Below, piece after piece: positions 1 through 7,795 of a stretch of 32,986 nt of DNA; positions within the stretch are counted from its first letter, which is position 1; the number at the start of each line of letters is the position of its first letter. Origin of the DNA: Anaerolineae bacterium. Lineage in GTDB: Bacteria > Chloroflexota > Anaerolineae > Anaerolineales > Villigracilaceae. The position numbers and the translations under genes were made by a program. The notes below the pieces were generated by a model, which was not told the DNA's origin, made no database searches, and worked only from the letters and a program-made list of their open reading frames with translations. The stretch is from assembly GCA_022013685.1 (NCBI GenBank), contig JAKLPV010000095.1:1-32986 (forward strand). The letters run 5' to 3'.

Positions 1-57
1 TAATTCACAGGCACACACCAATGTCGCTTCCGGGTAAAATTGTCTTTGGGTTCGCAT
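1..57 (-). CDS. rpmE: Probable 50S ribosomal protein bL31, N-terminal fragment
   Basis: Only the first 19 codons lie in the window; the gene runs off the left edge. A strong ribosome-binding site (AAAAGGAG) sits six bases before an ATG at 57-55. The encoded start reads MRTQRQFYPEATLVCACEL. The pattern Y-P-E-A-x-x-V-C-A-C resembles the N-terminus of zinc-type bL31, where the CxC pair provides two of the zinc ligands; the usual Gly after CAC is Glu here. bL31 is a small protein at the intersubunit bridge of the ribosome. The gene is divergent from the helicase gene. With only 19 residues, another CxC zinc-ribbon protein cannot be excluded. Confidence 0.45.
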   Translation of the reverse strand, partial: MRTQRQFYPEATLVCACEL

Positions 58-99
58 GGCTCACTCCTTTTCACCAGAGTAAGTTTGCCATGTGAACCC
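48..99 (-). promoter_or_regulatory. Inverted repeat over the start codon of the probable rpmE gene
   Basis: GGGTTCGCATGGC (48-60) and GCCATGTGAACCC (87-99) can pair over 12 of 13 positions. In the minus-strand transcript the right-hand arm contains the ATG and the loop carries the AAAAGGAG ribosome-binding site. The structure could mask the start codon and regulate translation. Autogenous control through the mRNA leader is known for many ribosomal protein genes, but a role for this hairpin is inferred from its position only. Confidence 0.4.
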
Positions 100-208
100 C
101 TTTTTTCAAAATCTTAGCAAGTTATGCGCTATTGCCTTTTTACCATCATTTTGATGCGATTACCCTGCCCTCCGACGGGCTTCGCACGTTAATACGCCCC
201 TACTTTGT

Positions 209-214
209 TATAAT
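209..214 (+). promoter_or_regulatory. Candidate -10 box for the helicase gene, possibly leaderless
   Basis: A perfect TATAAT lies nine bases before the ATG at 224, with no convincing -35 box. Transcription would be expected to begin around 220-222, giving an mRNA with almost no 5' leader. No Shine-Dalgarno sequence precedes the ATG, which fits leaderless translation. Confidence 0.45.
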
Positions 215-223
215 CATCCCGCT

Positions 224-2416
224 ATGGACTTCCTCGAAAAACTCAACCCCGCACAAAGACAGGCTGTCACCGCCGGAGACGGCCCGGTGCTGGTCATGGC
301 TGGCCCTGGCTCCGGCAAAACCCGCGTATTGACCCAGCGCATCGCCTACCTGATCGCCTATGAAGGTGTGCGCCCTTACCAGATGATGGCCGTCACCTTC
401 ACCAACAAGGCCGCCCGCGAGATGGGCCATCGCGTCGAGCAATTGCTCGGGCAGGAGATGACCAGCGGCCTGTTCCTGGGCACTTTTCACTCGATCTGCG
501 CCCGCCTGCTACGCCGCGAAGCGGACAAACTGCCGGTTTCCTCCGACTTTGTCATTTTCGACGCCGACGACCAGCAGAGCATTGTCAAACGCGCCATCAA
601 AGAACTCAACCTGAATGACAAACTCTACCGGCCGGTCGTTGTTCACTCGGCGATCAGCCGCGCAAAAAATGAACTGATCCTGCCCGACGACTTCCCGGTC
701 GTTACATATCGAGATGAAGCCGTCAAGCGCATCTACAAGCGCTACCAGGAAATGCTGCGCGACTCGAATGCAGTCGATTTCGACGACCTGCTGCTGATGA
801 CCGCCAACCTGCTGGCCGAATTCCCGGACGTGCGCGATAGATATGCCCAGCGCTTCAGGCATGTGCTGGTCGATGAGTTTCAGGACACCAACAAGGCTCA
901 GTACACGCTGATCAAGCACCTGTCCTCTGTCCATCGCAACATTTTTTGCGTGGGTGATGGCGACCAGTCGATCTACGCCTGGCGCGGAGCCGACTATCGC
1001 AATATCCAGCGCTTCGAACAGGACTTTCCCGGCGCAAAAGTCATCCTGCTCGAGCAAAACTACCGCTCCAAGCAGATCATCCTTGATGCCGCCATGGCCG
1101 TCATCGACAAGGCTCGCAACCGGCGCAAGAAAAAGCTCTTTAGCGATTTGGGCCAGGGCGAAAAAATCAACTATTACGAAGCCCTCGACGATTATGGCGA
1201 GGCCAGTTTTGTGGTTGACAGCATCGCCCAACTGGTCGCCAGCAGGCGCTTCGACCCCGGCGAATGCGCCGTGATGTACCGCACCAACGCCCAATCGCGT
1301 TTGATGGAAGAAGCCTTTTTGAGCGCGCGCCTGCCCTACAAACTGGTCGGGGCGCAGCGCTTTTATGGCCGCCGTGAAGTCAAGGATGTGATCGCCTTCC
1401 TGCGCCTGGTTTACAACCCCGCCGACGAAGTCTCGCTCGACCGGGTCATTAACGTCCCCTCGCGCGGGATCGGGGACAAGACCCTGCTGACGCTGCACAC
1501 CGTTGCCCGCGCCGCTGGCGTCGGCCCCGGCTCTGTCCTGCTCGACCTGGCCCGCGGATCAGACTCACCCTATTTTGCCCAGTTTAGCGGACGGGCCGCC
1601 CTGCCCCTGGCCGATTTTGGCGCAAGTTTCTCCGCCTGGCGCGGCGTGGCCTCGGCCTTCACAGTGCCAGAACTGTTCGACAAAGTCCTGGCTGACATCC
1701 GTTACCAGGATCACATCGACGATGGCACCGAAGAAGGAAAGGAACGCTGGGAGAACGTTCTCGAACTGCGCCGCCTGGCCCAGGACTACGAAAGCCGCAC
1801 CCTTTCAGAATTTCTTGAGAACGTGGCCCTGATCTCAGACCAGGATACGTTGAGCGAAACACAGAACGCCCCAACCCTGCTGACCCTGCACGCCGCCAAA
1901 GGATTGGAATTTGGGGCAGTCTTCATCGTCGGGCTGGATGACGGAACCCTGCCGCACAGCCGCTCGTTTGACGAACCGGAACAGATGGAAGAAGAACGCC
2001 GCCTGTTCTACGTTGGCATGACCCGCGCCAAAGATGCGCTTTACCTCGTCCGGGCCCTGCAACGTGGCGGACGCGGCTACGCTGAAAGCACGATCCCCTC
2101 CCGCTTTTTGGAAGATGTTCCGGGTGAGCTATTAAACGGAAAGAGTCGCGCAGGCGGAGGAGGCCGTCGAAGCGGCGGCGGTTCGGGCTACAATCCGCGC
2201 CGCGATACGTGGAGCCTGCCTGCCCCCTCGCGCTCGGCCCCGATCATCGAACCCAAATTCCGGGCCGGGATGCGCGTCAGCCACCCATCCTGGGAAGAAG
2301 GCATCGTGCTCGATAGCCGCATCCAGCAGGATGACGAGATCGTGGATGTGGTTTTTGAAAGTGTCGGTATCAAGCGCCTTTCTGCAACCCTGGCGCACTT
2401 GACTATCTTGAAGTGA
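224..2416 (+). CDS. pcrA: ATP-dependent DNA helicase, UvrD/PcrA family
   Basis: This is a 730-residue superfamily 1A 3'-5' DNA helicase acting in the cytoplasm in DNA repair, replication-fork maintenance and removal of recombinase filaments. Motifs visible in order are the Q-motif region (LNPAQRQAV, residues 7-15), Walker A AGPGSGKT (26-33, Lys32), motif II VDEFQDTN (about 216-223), motif III GDGDQSIYAWRGAD (244-257), and later LTLHAAKGLEF and VGMTRAK. The length is typical of PcrA/UvrD. After a Gly/Arg/Ser-rich linker the tail has the small C-terminal domain seen in PcrA (RAGMRVSHPSWEEGIV...). The ATG at 224 is the first start after the -10 box and directly precedes the conserved N-terminus. 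The gene is divergent from the bL31 gene and 106 bp upstream of the nucleotidyltransferase gene. Confidence 0.97.
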   Translation: MDFLEKLNPAQRQAVTAGDGPVLVMAGPGSGKTRVLTQRIAYLIAYEGVRPYQMMAVTFTNKAAREMGHRVEQLLGQEMTSGLFLGTFHSICARLLRREADKLPVSSDFVIFDADDQQSIVKRAIKELNLNDKLYRPVVVHSAISRAKNELILPDDFPVVTYRDEAVKRIYKRYQEMLRDSNAVDFDDLLLMTANLLAEFPDVRDRYAQRFRHVLVDEFQDTNKAQYTLIKHLSSVHRNIFCVGDGDQSIYAWRGADYRNIQRFEQDFPGAKVILLEQNYRSKQIILDAAMAVIDKARNRRKKKLFSDLGQGEKINYYEALDDYGEASFVVDSIAQLVASRRFDPGECAVMYRTNAQSRLMEEAFLSARLPYKLVGAQRFYGRREVKDVIAFLRLVYNPADEVSLDRVINVPSRGIGDKTLLTLHTVARAAGVGPGSVLLDLARGSDSPYFAQFSGRAALPLADFGASFSAWRGVASAFTVPELFDKVLADIRYQDHIDDGTEEGKERWENVLELRRLAQDYESRTLSEFLENVALISDQDTLSETQNAPTLLTLHAAKGLEFGAVFIVGLDDGTLPHSRSFDEPEQMEEERRLFYVGMTRAKDALYLVRALQRGGRGYAESTIPSRFLEDVPGELLNGKSRAGGGGRRSGGGSGYNPRRDTWSLPAPSRSAPIIEPKFRAGMRVSHPSWEEGIVLDSRIQQDDEIVDVVFESVGIKRLSATLAHLTILK

Positions 2417-2424
2417 CTCTTTTT

Positions 2425-2491
2425 GGACACGGAGTTTACGGATTCTACGGAGATTAAAAACAAATCCGTCAAATCCGTTCGCTCCGCGTCC
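2425..2491. repeat. Palindromic microrepeat element with ACGGA units
   Basis: This intergenic 67-bp element is bounded by GGACACGGAG (2425-2434) and CTCCGCGTCC (2482-2491), inverted repeats with one mismatch. The left half is built of 9-base units carrying ACGGAG/ACGGAT and the right half of units carrying AATCCGT, so the whole can fold back on itself. It starts eight bases after the helicase stop and ends before the next gene's ribosome-binding site. It looks like a small interspersed repeat rather than a terminator, since no T-run follows. Confidence 0.6.
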
Positions 2492-2522
2492 GATAAAGAT
2501 TTTCCAACAACAGGAGGACACC

Positions 2523-3536
2523 TTGACCCAAACCTTGAAAATCATCATTCCAATGGCCGGATGGGGCACACGCATGCGCCCGCAAACTTGGAGCAAACCC
2601 AAGCCGCTGGTCAGCGTGGCCGGTAAAACATCACTGGATCACCTGATGCACATGTTCTCAACCATCCCGGCCTCTTTTGATGTGGAATACATCTTCATCA
2701 TTGGCCCGTACCTGGGGGAACAGATCCCGGTCTATCTCGAAAAGAATTATCCACATATCAAATCGAGCTATGTGGTGCAGGAAGAGATGAAGGGACAGTC
2801 TCACGCGCTGTGGCTGTCGCGCCACTCTGTACACGGCCCGACCCTGATGGTTTTTTCGGACACCCTGGTTGAGACCGATTTCTCCTTCATCAAAGACGAA
2901 AAGTTCGATGGGGTGGCCTGGGTCAAGCCGGTGCCCGACCCGCGCCGCTTTGGCGTGGCCGAAGTGGACGATAAAAACCAGATCACACGCCTGATCGAAA
3001 AACCACAAACCATAGAAAACAATCTGGTGCTGGTCGGCTGCTATTTTTTCAAAAAAGGCGAGGAACTGATCGCCGCCATCGATGAGCAGCTTAAACGCCA
3101 GGTGCAGTTGAAGGGTGAATACTTCCTGGCAGATGCCATCAATATCATGATCGAGCACGGGGCGAAAATGCGCCCCGAAAAGGTGGATGTCTGGCTGGAT
3201 ACCGGCACGATCGAAGCCACCCTCGAAACCAACGTTTACATGCTCGATCACGGGCGCGACAACTCGGCCGAGGCAAGCAAGCGCGATGGCCTGACGGTAG
3301 TGCCACCGGTTTTCATTCACCCCAGCGCAAAAGTGGAGCGGGCGGTGATCGGGCCGCACGTCTCGATCGGGGCAGACTGCGAGGTCAGCCATTGTGTTAT
3401 CAGCAACAGCATCCTGGACGAAGGCTCGGTAGCCACCCAATCGGTGCTGCACGGCTCCTTTGTCGGCAGGCAGGCCCGGGTGGAGGGGCGCGCCCGGGCA
3501 GTCAACATCGGCGACAACAGCAGTATCCAGTTTTAG
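2523..3536 (+). CDS. NDP-sugar pyrophosphorylase (sugar-1-phosphate nucleotidyltransferase)
   Basis: This 337-residue protein has the RmlA/GalU-type N-terminal Rossmann-like catalytic domain, beginning IIPMAGWGTRMRPQTWSKPKP: a glycine-rich loop with the signature Arg and the PKP Lys that contacts phosphate. A hexapeptide-type left-handed beta-helix is likely in the last 90 or so residues (repeated hydrophobic, Gly and Ala positions in FIHPSAKVERAVIGPHVSIG). The family joins a sugar 1-phosphate to an NTP, releasing pyrophosphate. The sequence does not reveal whether it uses glucose or mannose, or dTTP, UTP or GTP. The start is TTG at 2523, chosen because AGGAGG lies 5-10 bases upstream and the conserved N-terminus begins immediately. 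It may be co-transcribed with the helicase and ends in a strong terminator. Confidence 0.9.
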   Translation: MTQTLKIIIPMAGWGTRMRPQTWSKPKPLVSVAGKTSLDHLMHMFSTIPASFDVEYIFIIGPYLGEQIPVYLEKNYPHIKSSYVVQEEMKGQSHALWLSRHSVHGPTLMVFSDTLVETDFSFIKDEKFDGVAWVKPVPDPRRFGVAEVDDKNQITRLIEKPQTIENNLVLVGCYFFKKGEELIAAIDEQLKRQVQLKGEYFLADAINIMIEHGAKMRPEKVDVWLDTGTIEATLETNVYMLDHGRDNSAEASKRDGLTVVPPVFIHPSAKVERAVIGPHVSIGADCEVSHCVISNSILDEGSVATQSVLHGSFVGRQARVEGRARAVNIGDNSSIQF

Positions 3537-3545
3537 GGATATTCT

Positions 3546-3583
3546 ATAGTAGGACAAAGTGACATCTTGTCCTACTATTTTTT
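3546..3583 (+). terminator. Rho-independent terminator of the nucleotidyltransferase gene
   Basis: ATAGTAGGACAA (3546-3557) and TTGTCCTACTAT (3567-3578) form a perfect 12-bp stem with a 9-base loop, followed at once by TTTTT. It lies 10 bp after the stop codon at 3536, and the aminotransferase gene begins 50 bp downstream. Confidence 0.85.
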
Positions 3584-3633
3584 ATGTGGGCCTGTACAAT
3601 AAGAATACCCACTCACACCTATTTGGAGGATTC

Positions 3634-4812
<1,179 letters not shown>

Positions 4813-4829
4813 TTTCCCCCAATTATTTT

Positions 4830-4858
4830 GTAGGGGCGAGCCATCGGCTCGCCCCTAC
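4830..4858. terminator. Perfect hairpin between convergent genes, likely bidirectional terminator and repeat
   Basis: GTAGGGGCGAGC (4830-4841), loop CATCG, GCTCGCCCCTAC (4847-4858) is a perfect 12-bp stem. It lies 17 bp after the aminotransferase stop and overlaps the stop codon of the opposing methyltransferase (4857-4855). TTATTTTG precedes it on the plus strand, which reads as an A-rich stretch after the hairpin on the other strand. Its form suggests a member of an interspersed palindrome family reused as a transcription stop. Confidence 0.6.
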
Positions 4859-5448
4859 GGTTTTAACCACCACAACCCGGTAAACTCCGGCAAAATCTCT
4901 GTCTCGACACCCGCGGCCATCTGCTCACCGAAGAAGAATCCAACCAGTTCGCGGGCTTCTTGCACGTTCTTGAAACGATAATCGGTCGAGATCTGCCGGC
5001 TGGCAAAGCCTTTTTCGTCGAGCCAGGCATAATAATCACTCAGATGCTCGAGGCGGATGGGAGCCTGGCTGCCAGTCCCAAGCGATTCGATGAAGATGAC
5101 CGTGCCGCCGGGACGCAGGACGCGCTCGACCTGCCCCCAGCCTGCTTCCACTTGTGAGCGGTCTCCCCAGACCGAAAGATAGCTGAAGCTCCAGCCCGAG
5201 ACCACCAAATCGGCGCTGGCGTCCGCCGCTGGCAGCTGGCGGTGGTCGGCGACCTGCACCTGCCAGTTTTCGAGTCCCATGCTGCGCAGGCAGGTTTCGG
5301 CCACCTTCAGCATGTGCCCGGATGAGTCAAAAGCGCGCAGGCTGCGAGCGCGTGCGGCAAGCAGCCGCTCCAAACGTCCCGTGCCGGCGCCCAGGTCGAT
5401 AATATCCAGGCCGGCAGTGGGCAGAATCTCTTCAATCGCTTTGGGCAA
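4855..5448 (-). CDS. Class I SAM-dependent methyltransferase
   Basis: The 197 residues from a TTG at 5448 contain motif I of Rossmann-fold methyltransferases (DIIDLGAGTGRLE), an acidic residue after strand 2 (AFDSSG), a VADHRQLPAADASADLVVSGW segment and a post-strand-5 region (RVLRPGGTVIFIES). Such enzymes move a methyl group from S-adenosylmethionine to an unidentified substrate. The start is uncertain. The same frame stays open upstream to about 5555 and encodes residues resembling a real N-terminus (EVYERHADLYDRLIRCEDYQGNL), but no ATG, GTG or TTG occurs there; the only early candidate is ATA near 5530. The true protein is probably about 25 residues longer than annotated. It lies downstream of the TspO gene on the same strand, and its stop codon falls inside a hairpin. 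Confidence 0.8.
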   Translation of the reverse strand: MPKAIEEILPTAGLDIIDLGAGTGRLERLLAARARSLRAFDSSGHMLKVAETCLRSMGLENWQVQVADHRQLPAADASADLVVSGWSFSYLSVWGDRSQVEAGWGQVERVLRPGGTVIFIESLGTGSQAPIRLEHLSDYYAWLDEKGFASRQISTDYRFKNVQEARELVGFFFGEQMAAGVETEILPEFTGLWWLKP

Positions 5449-5528
5449 GTTGCCCTGGTAATCCTCGCACCGGATCAGGCGATCGTATAGGTCGGCGTGT
5501 CGTTCGTAGACTTCTTGCTGGCTGGGTA

Positions 5529-5666
5529 TTATTTTTCCTTTTCGTAGCGTTTGCGCATTTCAGCGCCAATAACCCTGACCGCCGCCGGACGCGACATCAG
5601 CCGCGAGGTGGCGAACATCGCCAGGCGGTTTTGAACGAGGTTTTTTTCGATATCCGGAACTGGCAA
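5529..5666 (-). CDS. Possible small protein of unknown function (45 aa)
   Basis: Between the TspO stop and the methyltransferase an open frame from a TTG at 5666 encodes a basic, mostly helical-looking peptide (ends VIGAEMRKRYEKEK). I recognise no family. Its stop at 5531-5529 sits exactly where the methyltransferase frame begins to look protein-like, so it may be translationally coupled to it or be the frameshifted upstream part of it. No ribosome-binding site is visible, so it may not be a gene. Confidence 0.25.
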   Translation of the reverse strand: MPVPDIEKNLVQNRLAMFATSRLMSRPAAVRVIGAEMRKRYEKEK

Positions 5667-5716
5667 TAAAAGGTGGGATATCCCTTTGAGAGACCCAGCC
5701 CGTTTAATGCGCTTTT

Positions 5717-6472
5717 TTACTTCCTGCGGCGCAGGATGATGCTGTAGACCGCCAGCCCCAAAGCCAGCGCGGAGGCGGCCCAGGCGCTGTTCGCTACCAG
5801 CGGGGATTCGGCCTGTTTGACGGCGATCCCGATAAAGGACCAGAGCAGCACGAACAAATAGCCCGAGTCGCGGCGGCTGAGCGCCATCAGCACCCCGAGC
5901 AGGCTGGCGACCGCGATCATGATGGCAGCCCAAACCTGGGCCGGGATGCCAAACCCGTTCCAACTGATCGAGTACAGATAACTGGTGATATTGGCGACCG
6001 TCGCAACGGTGATCCAGCCGAGATAAACGCTGAAGGGAATGTCCACACACCAGCGTTCAACGGCGCTGACGGTGGTGCGCCCCACGTCCAGCTTGAGATA
6101 GCTGAAGATCAGCGTGCCGAGCAGGGCCAGCATGAACAGCACGCTCAAGCCGAACTGGTTGTAGTGCCAGCAGAACAGCCAGGCGGCGTTGAAAATTCCG
6201 CTCAGGGCAAACAAATAGCCCAGGTTTTGCAAGCGCGGATTTTCCTGCTGTTTGGGCAAAAACTGGAAGACGGCAAAGGCGATCCAGCCGATGTAGATGA
6301 CGCCCCAGATGGCAAAGACATAGCCCGCCGGGACGAAATAGACCTGGAAGCGGTCTGAAATTTCGCCAGTGTTCTGCCCGTTAAGCGGCAGGGTGCTGGC
6401 AAGGATGTTGACGGTGATCGCAAGCGCCACGGATAGGGCGTTGGCGAGTTGGCGTAATAGATTTTTGGACAT
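5717..6472 (-). CDS. TspO/MBR family tryptophan-rich membrane protein
   Basis: A 251-residue polytopic membrane protein with about seven hydrophobic segments. The stretch LPLNGQNTGEISDRFQVYFVPAGYVFAIWGVIYIGW is typical of the longer TspO/MBR-related family. TspO proteins bind porphyrins and other hydrophobic ligands and are tied to tetrapyrrole or stress responses, but the role of this longer branch is poorly known. The start is the ATG at 6472, which has GGAG six bases upstream; an ATG six codons earlier lacks a ribosome-binding site. The gene is divergent from the DUF309 gene and upstream of the methyltransferase gene. A single transmembrane domain would be shorter (about 160 residues), so the extra helices are notable. 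Confidence 0.82.
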   Translation of the reverse strand: MSKNLLRQLANALSVALAITVNILASTLPLNGQNTGEISDRFQVYFVPAGYVFAIWGVIYIGWIAFAVFQFLPKQQENPRLQNLGYLFALSGIFNAAWLFCWHYNQFGLSVLFMLALLGTLIFSYLKLDVGRTTVSAVERWCVDIPFSVYLGWITVATVANITSYLYSISWNGFGIPAQVWAAIMIAVASLLGVLMALSRRDSGYLFVLLWSFIGIAVKQAESPLVANSAWAASALALGLAVYSIILRRRK

Positions 6473-6545
6473 GGTTGCTCCATTCTGCATAAAAAGGTTG
6501 ATGATCAGATTTCATTGTAGCGCGGCGCACTTGCGAAAGCTATCA

Positions 6546-6580
6546 GGAGTTGGGAGTTTCACCGTACGCGCCCCAACTCC
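6546..6580. repeat. Inverted repeat in the TspO/DUF309 divergent intergenic region
   Basis: GGAGTTGGG (6546-6554) and CCCAACTCC (6572-6580) are perfect 9-bp inverted repeats around a 17-base loop. The element lies 41 bp before the DUF309 start and 74 bp from the TspO start. It could be an operator, a leader hairpin or another interspersed palindrome; nothing in the sequence decides. Confidence 0.45.
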
Positions 6581-6620
6581 ACAGCCTGAAAAAAAACATG
6601 AGCGTGATATACTACCAATC

Positions 6621-7124
6621 ATGTCTGATTTTAGGCCTTGTGACGGCAGATTGCCGGAAAAAGTACTCGAAGGGATCGCTGCTTTCAACGCGGGCGATTA
6701 TTTTGAGGCCCATGAACTGCTCGAGGCTGCCTGGGTGGCCGAAACGGGTGAAATTCGTGATTTATATCGGGGGATTTTGCAGATTGCGGTCTGCTATTTT
6801 CATCTCAGCAACCAAAATTACGACGGCGCGCAGAAAATGTACGCCCGCAGCCTGAAATGGCTGGTGAAATGGCAACCCAGTTGCCGGGGAGTGCGCGTTA
6901 CGAAACTGCTTCGGGACGCCGAAAACGTCATCCAGGCCCTGACCGATCTGGGTCCAGAGAGAATCTCCGAATTTAATCCTGTTCTATTCAAACCCGTGCA
7001 GCTCGAACAGCATTATTGGTGTGACCGTTGCGGGGCCGAGATGTTCGAGCACAATTGCAAAATTACCTGCCCGAACTGCGGTAGCCGCTTCGACTGTTCA
7101 GATTTAAATATCCATTTCGATTAG
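6621..7124 (+). CDS. DUF309 family protein with C-terminal zinc ribbon
   Basis: The 167-residue protein has an N-terminal all-helical DUF309 domain (about residues 10-115) with the hallmark FNAGDYFEAHELLEAAW, followed by LYRGILQIAVCYFHLSNQNYDGA. The biochemical role of DUF309 is unknown. Residues about 132-167 add a zinc ribbon with two CxxC pairs (CDRCG and CPNCG) and an extra HNC, ending CSDLNIHFD. The start is the ATG at 6621, where family similarity begins; a longer open frame upstream crosses the inverted repeat and the TspO gene. No clear Shine-Dalgarno is seen. Its last four bases overlap the end of the convergent cyclase gene. Confidence 0.85.
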   Translation: MSDFRPCDGRLPEKVLEGIAAFNAGDYFEAHELLEAAWVAETGEIRDLYRGILQIAVCYFHLSNQNYDGAQKMYARSLKWLVKWQPSCRGVRVTKLLRDAENVIQALTDLGPERISEFNPVLFKPVQLEQHYWCDRCGAEMFEHNCKITCPNCGSRFDCSDLNIHFD

Positions 7125-7753
7125 CCAACCAAAATTGCACGCGCCGGTGCGCCGTCAGCGCCAGCCAGTTTGAGCGGCAGGCAGTACAAATCGTAAAATC
7201 CGCGCGGAACCTGCGAGAGGTCGAGGCCTTCGAGCACAATTACACCGGCCCGCAATAAAACCTGGTGGGTCGGAACGGAATCGCTGTAGGGGGCGACCGA
7301 GAGATAATCAACACCAATCAATTTGACGCCATGAGCAACCAGCCATTCGGCCCCATCTTCGCTGATCGCAACAAAATCTTCCTGGAACTGGTTTTGGCCT
7401 TGCGCCCAGAGTTTGGAATTACGCGTGCCAAACAGAATACGCAACAGGCCATCTGGCAGGGAGGTGCGTTCGAGGAACTCGGCGCTGATCTCATCAACAT
7501 CATCGGGCAGTTGGACGAGATAACACGGCCCGGTCAACAGGTCGAGCGATAGATTCTCGACGGTACGCCCATCGTTGAGAAAGTGATGCGGCGCATCAAC
7601 GTGCGTGCCGGTATGGGCTGAGATGTCGAGGCGGGTCAGGTTATATTCCGCGCCAGAATCCATGCTTTCGGTCTGGGTCATTTTTACCGGCGGGTCGCCG
7701 GGCCAAACCGGCATGGCCGGCGAAATGGTCAGGGAAATATCGTAAATCGGCAT
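7121..7753 (-). CDS. Cyclase family protein (kynurenine formamidase-like metal hydrolase)
   Basis: The 210-residue protein belongs to the cyclase family (PF04199), which includes arylformamidase KynB and several metal-dependent amide hydrolases. The metal-binding signature HTGTHVDAPHHF is present, as are the early DISLTISPAMPVWPGDPP and the later GVDYLSVAPY. The start is the ATG at 7753, preceded by AAGGAGAG; a longer in-frame start at 7795 lies before this site and is less likely. It lies 42 bp after the CapA-like gene on the same strand and is probably co-transcribed with it. No tryptophan-degradation genes are nearby, so the substrate is open. Confidence 0.9.
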   Translation of the reverse strand: MPIYDISLTISPAMPVWPGDPPVKMTQTESMDSGAEYNLTRLDISAHTGTHVDAPHHFLNDGRTVENLSLDLLTGPCYLVQLPDDVDEISAEFLERTSLPDGLLRILFGTRNSKLWAQGQNQFQEDFVAISEDGAEWLVAHGVKLIGVDYLSVAPYSDSVPTHQVLLRAGVIVLEGLDLSQVPRGFYDLYCLPLKLAGADGAPARAILVG

Positions 7754-7795
7754 GTTTCGACTCTCCTTTGGCGGGTTGAAACGATGAAAAAGCAA

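Noticed and set aside
509..1498. Long open frame antisense to the helicase gene
   Set aside because: It mirrors the codon structure of the helicase gene in the opposite frame, has no recognisable motif and no ribosome-binding site.
3559..3633. Upstream extension of the aminotransferase gene
   Set aside because: It starts inside the terminator hairpin of the previous gene and precedes a strong ribosome-binding site at 3625-3630.
5675..5684. Ten-base palindrome GGGATATCCC in the TspO-methyltransferase gap
   Set aside because: Too short to call an operator without conservation or copies elsewhere.
5667..6050. Upstream half of an open frame overlapping the TspO gene
   Set aside because: It lies in another frame of the TspO coding region with an arginine-rich composition typical of a shadow frame; only the last 45 codons lie outside that gene.
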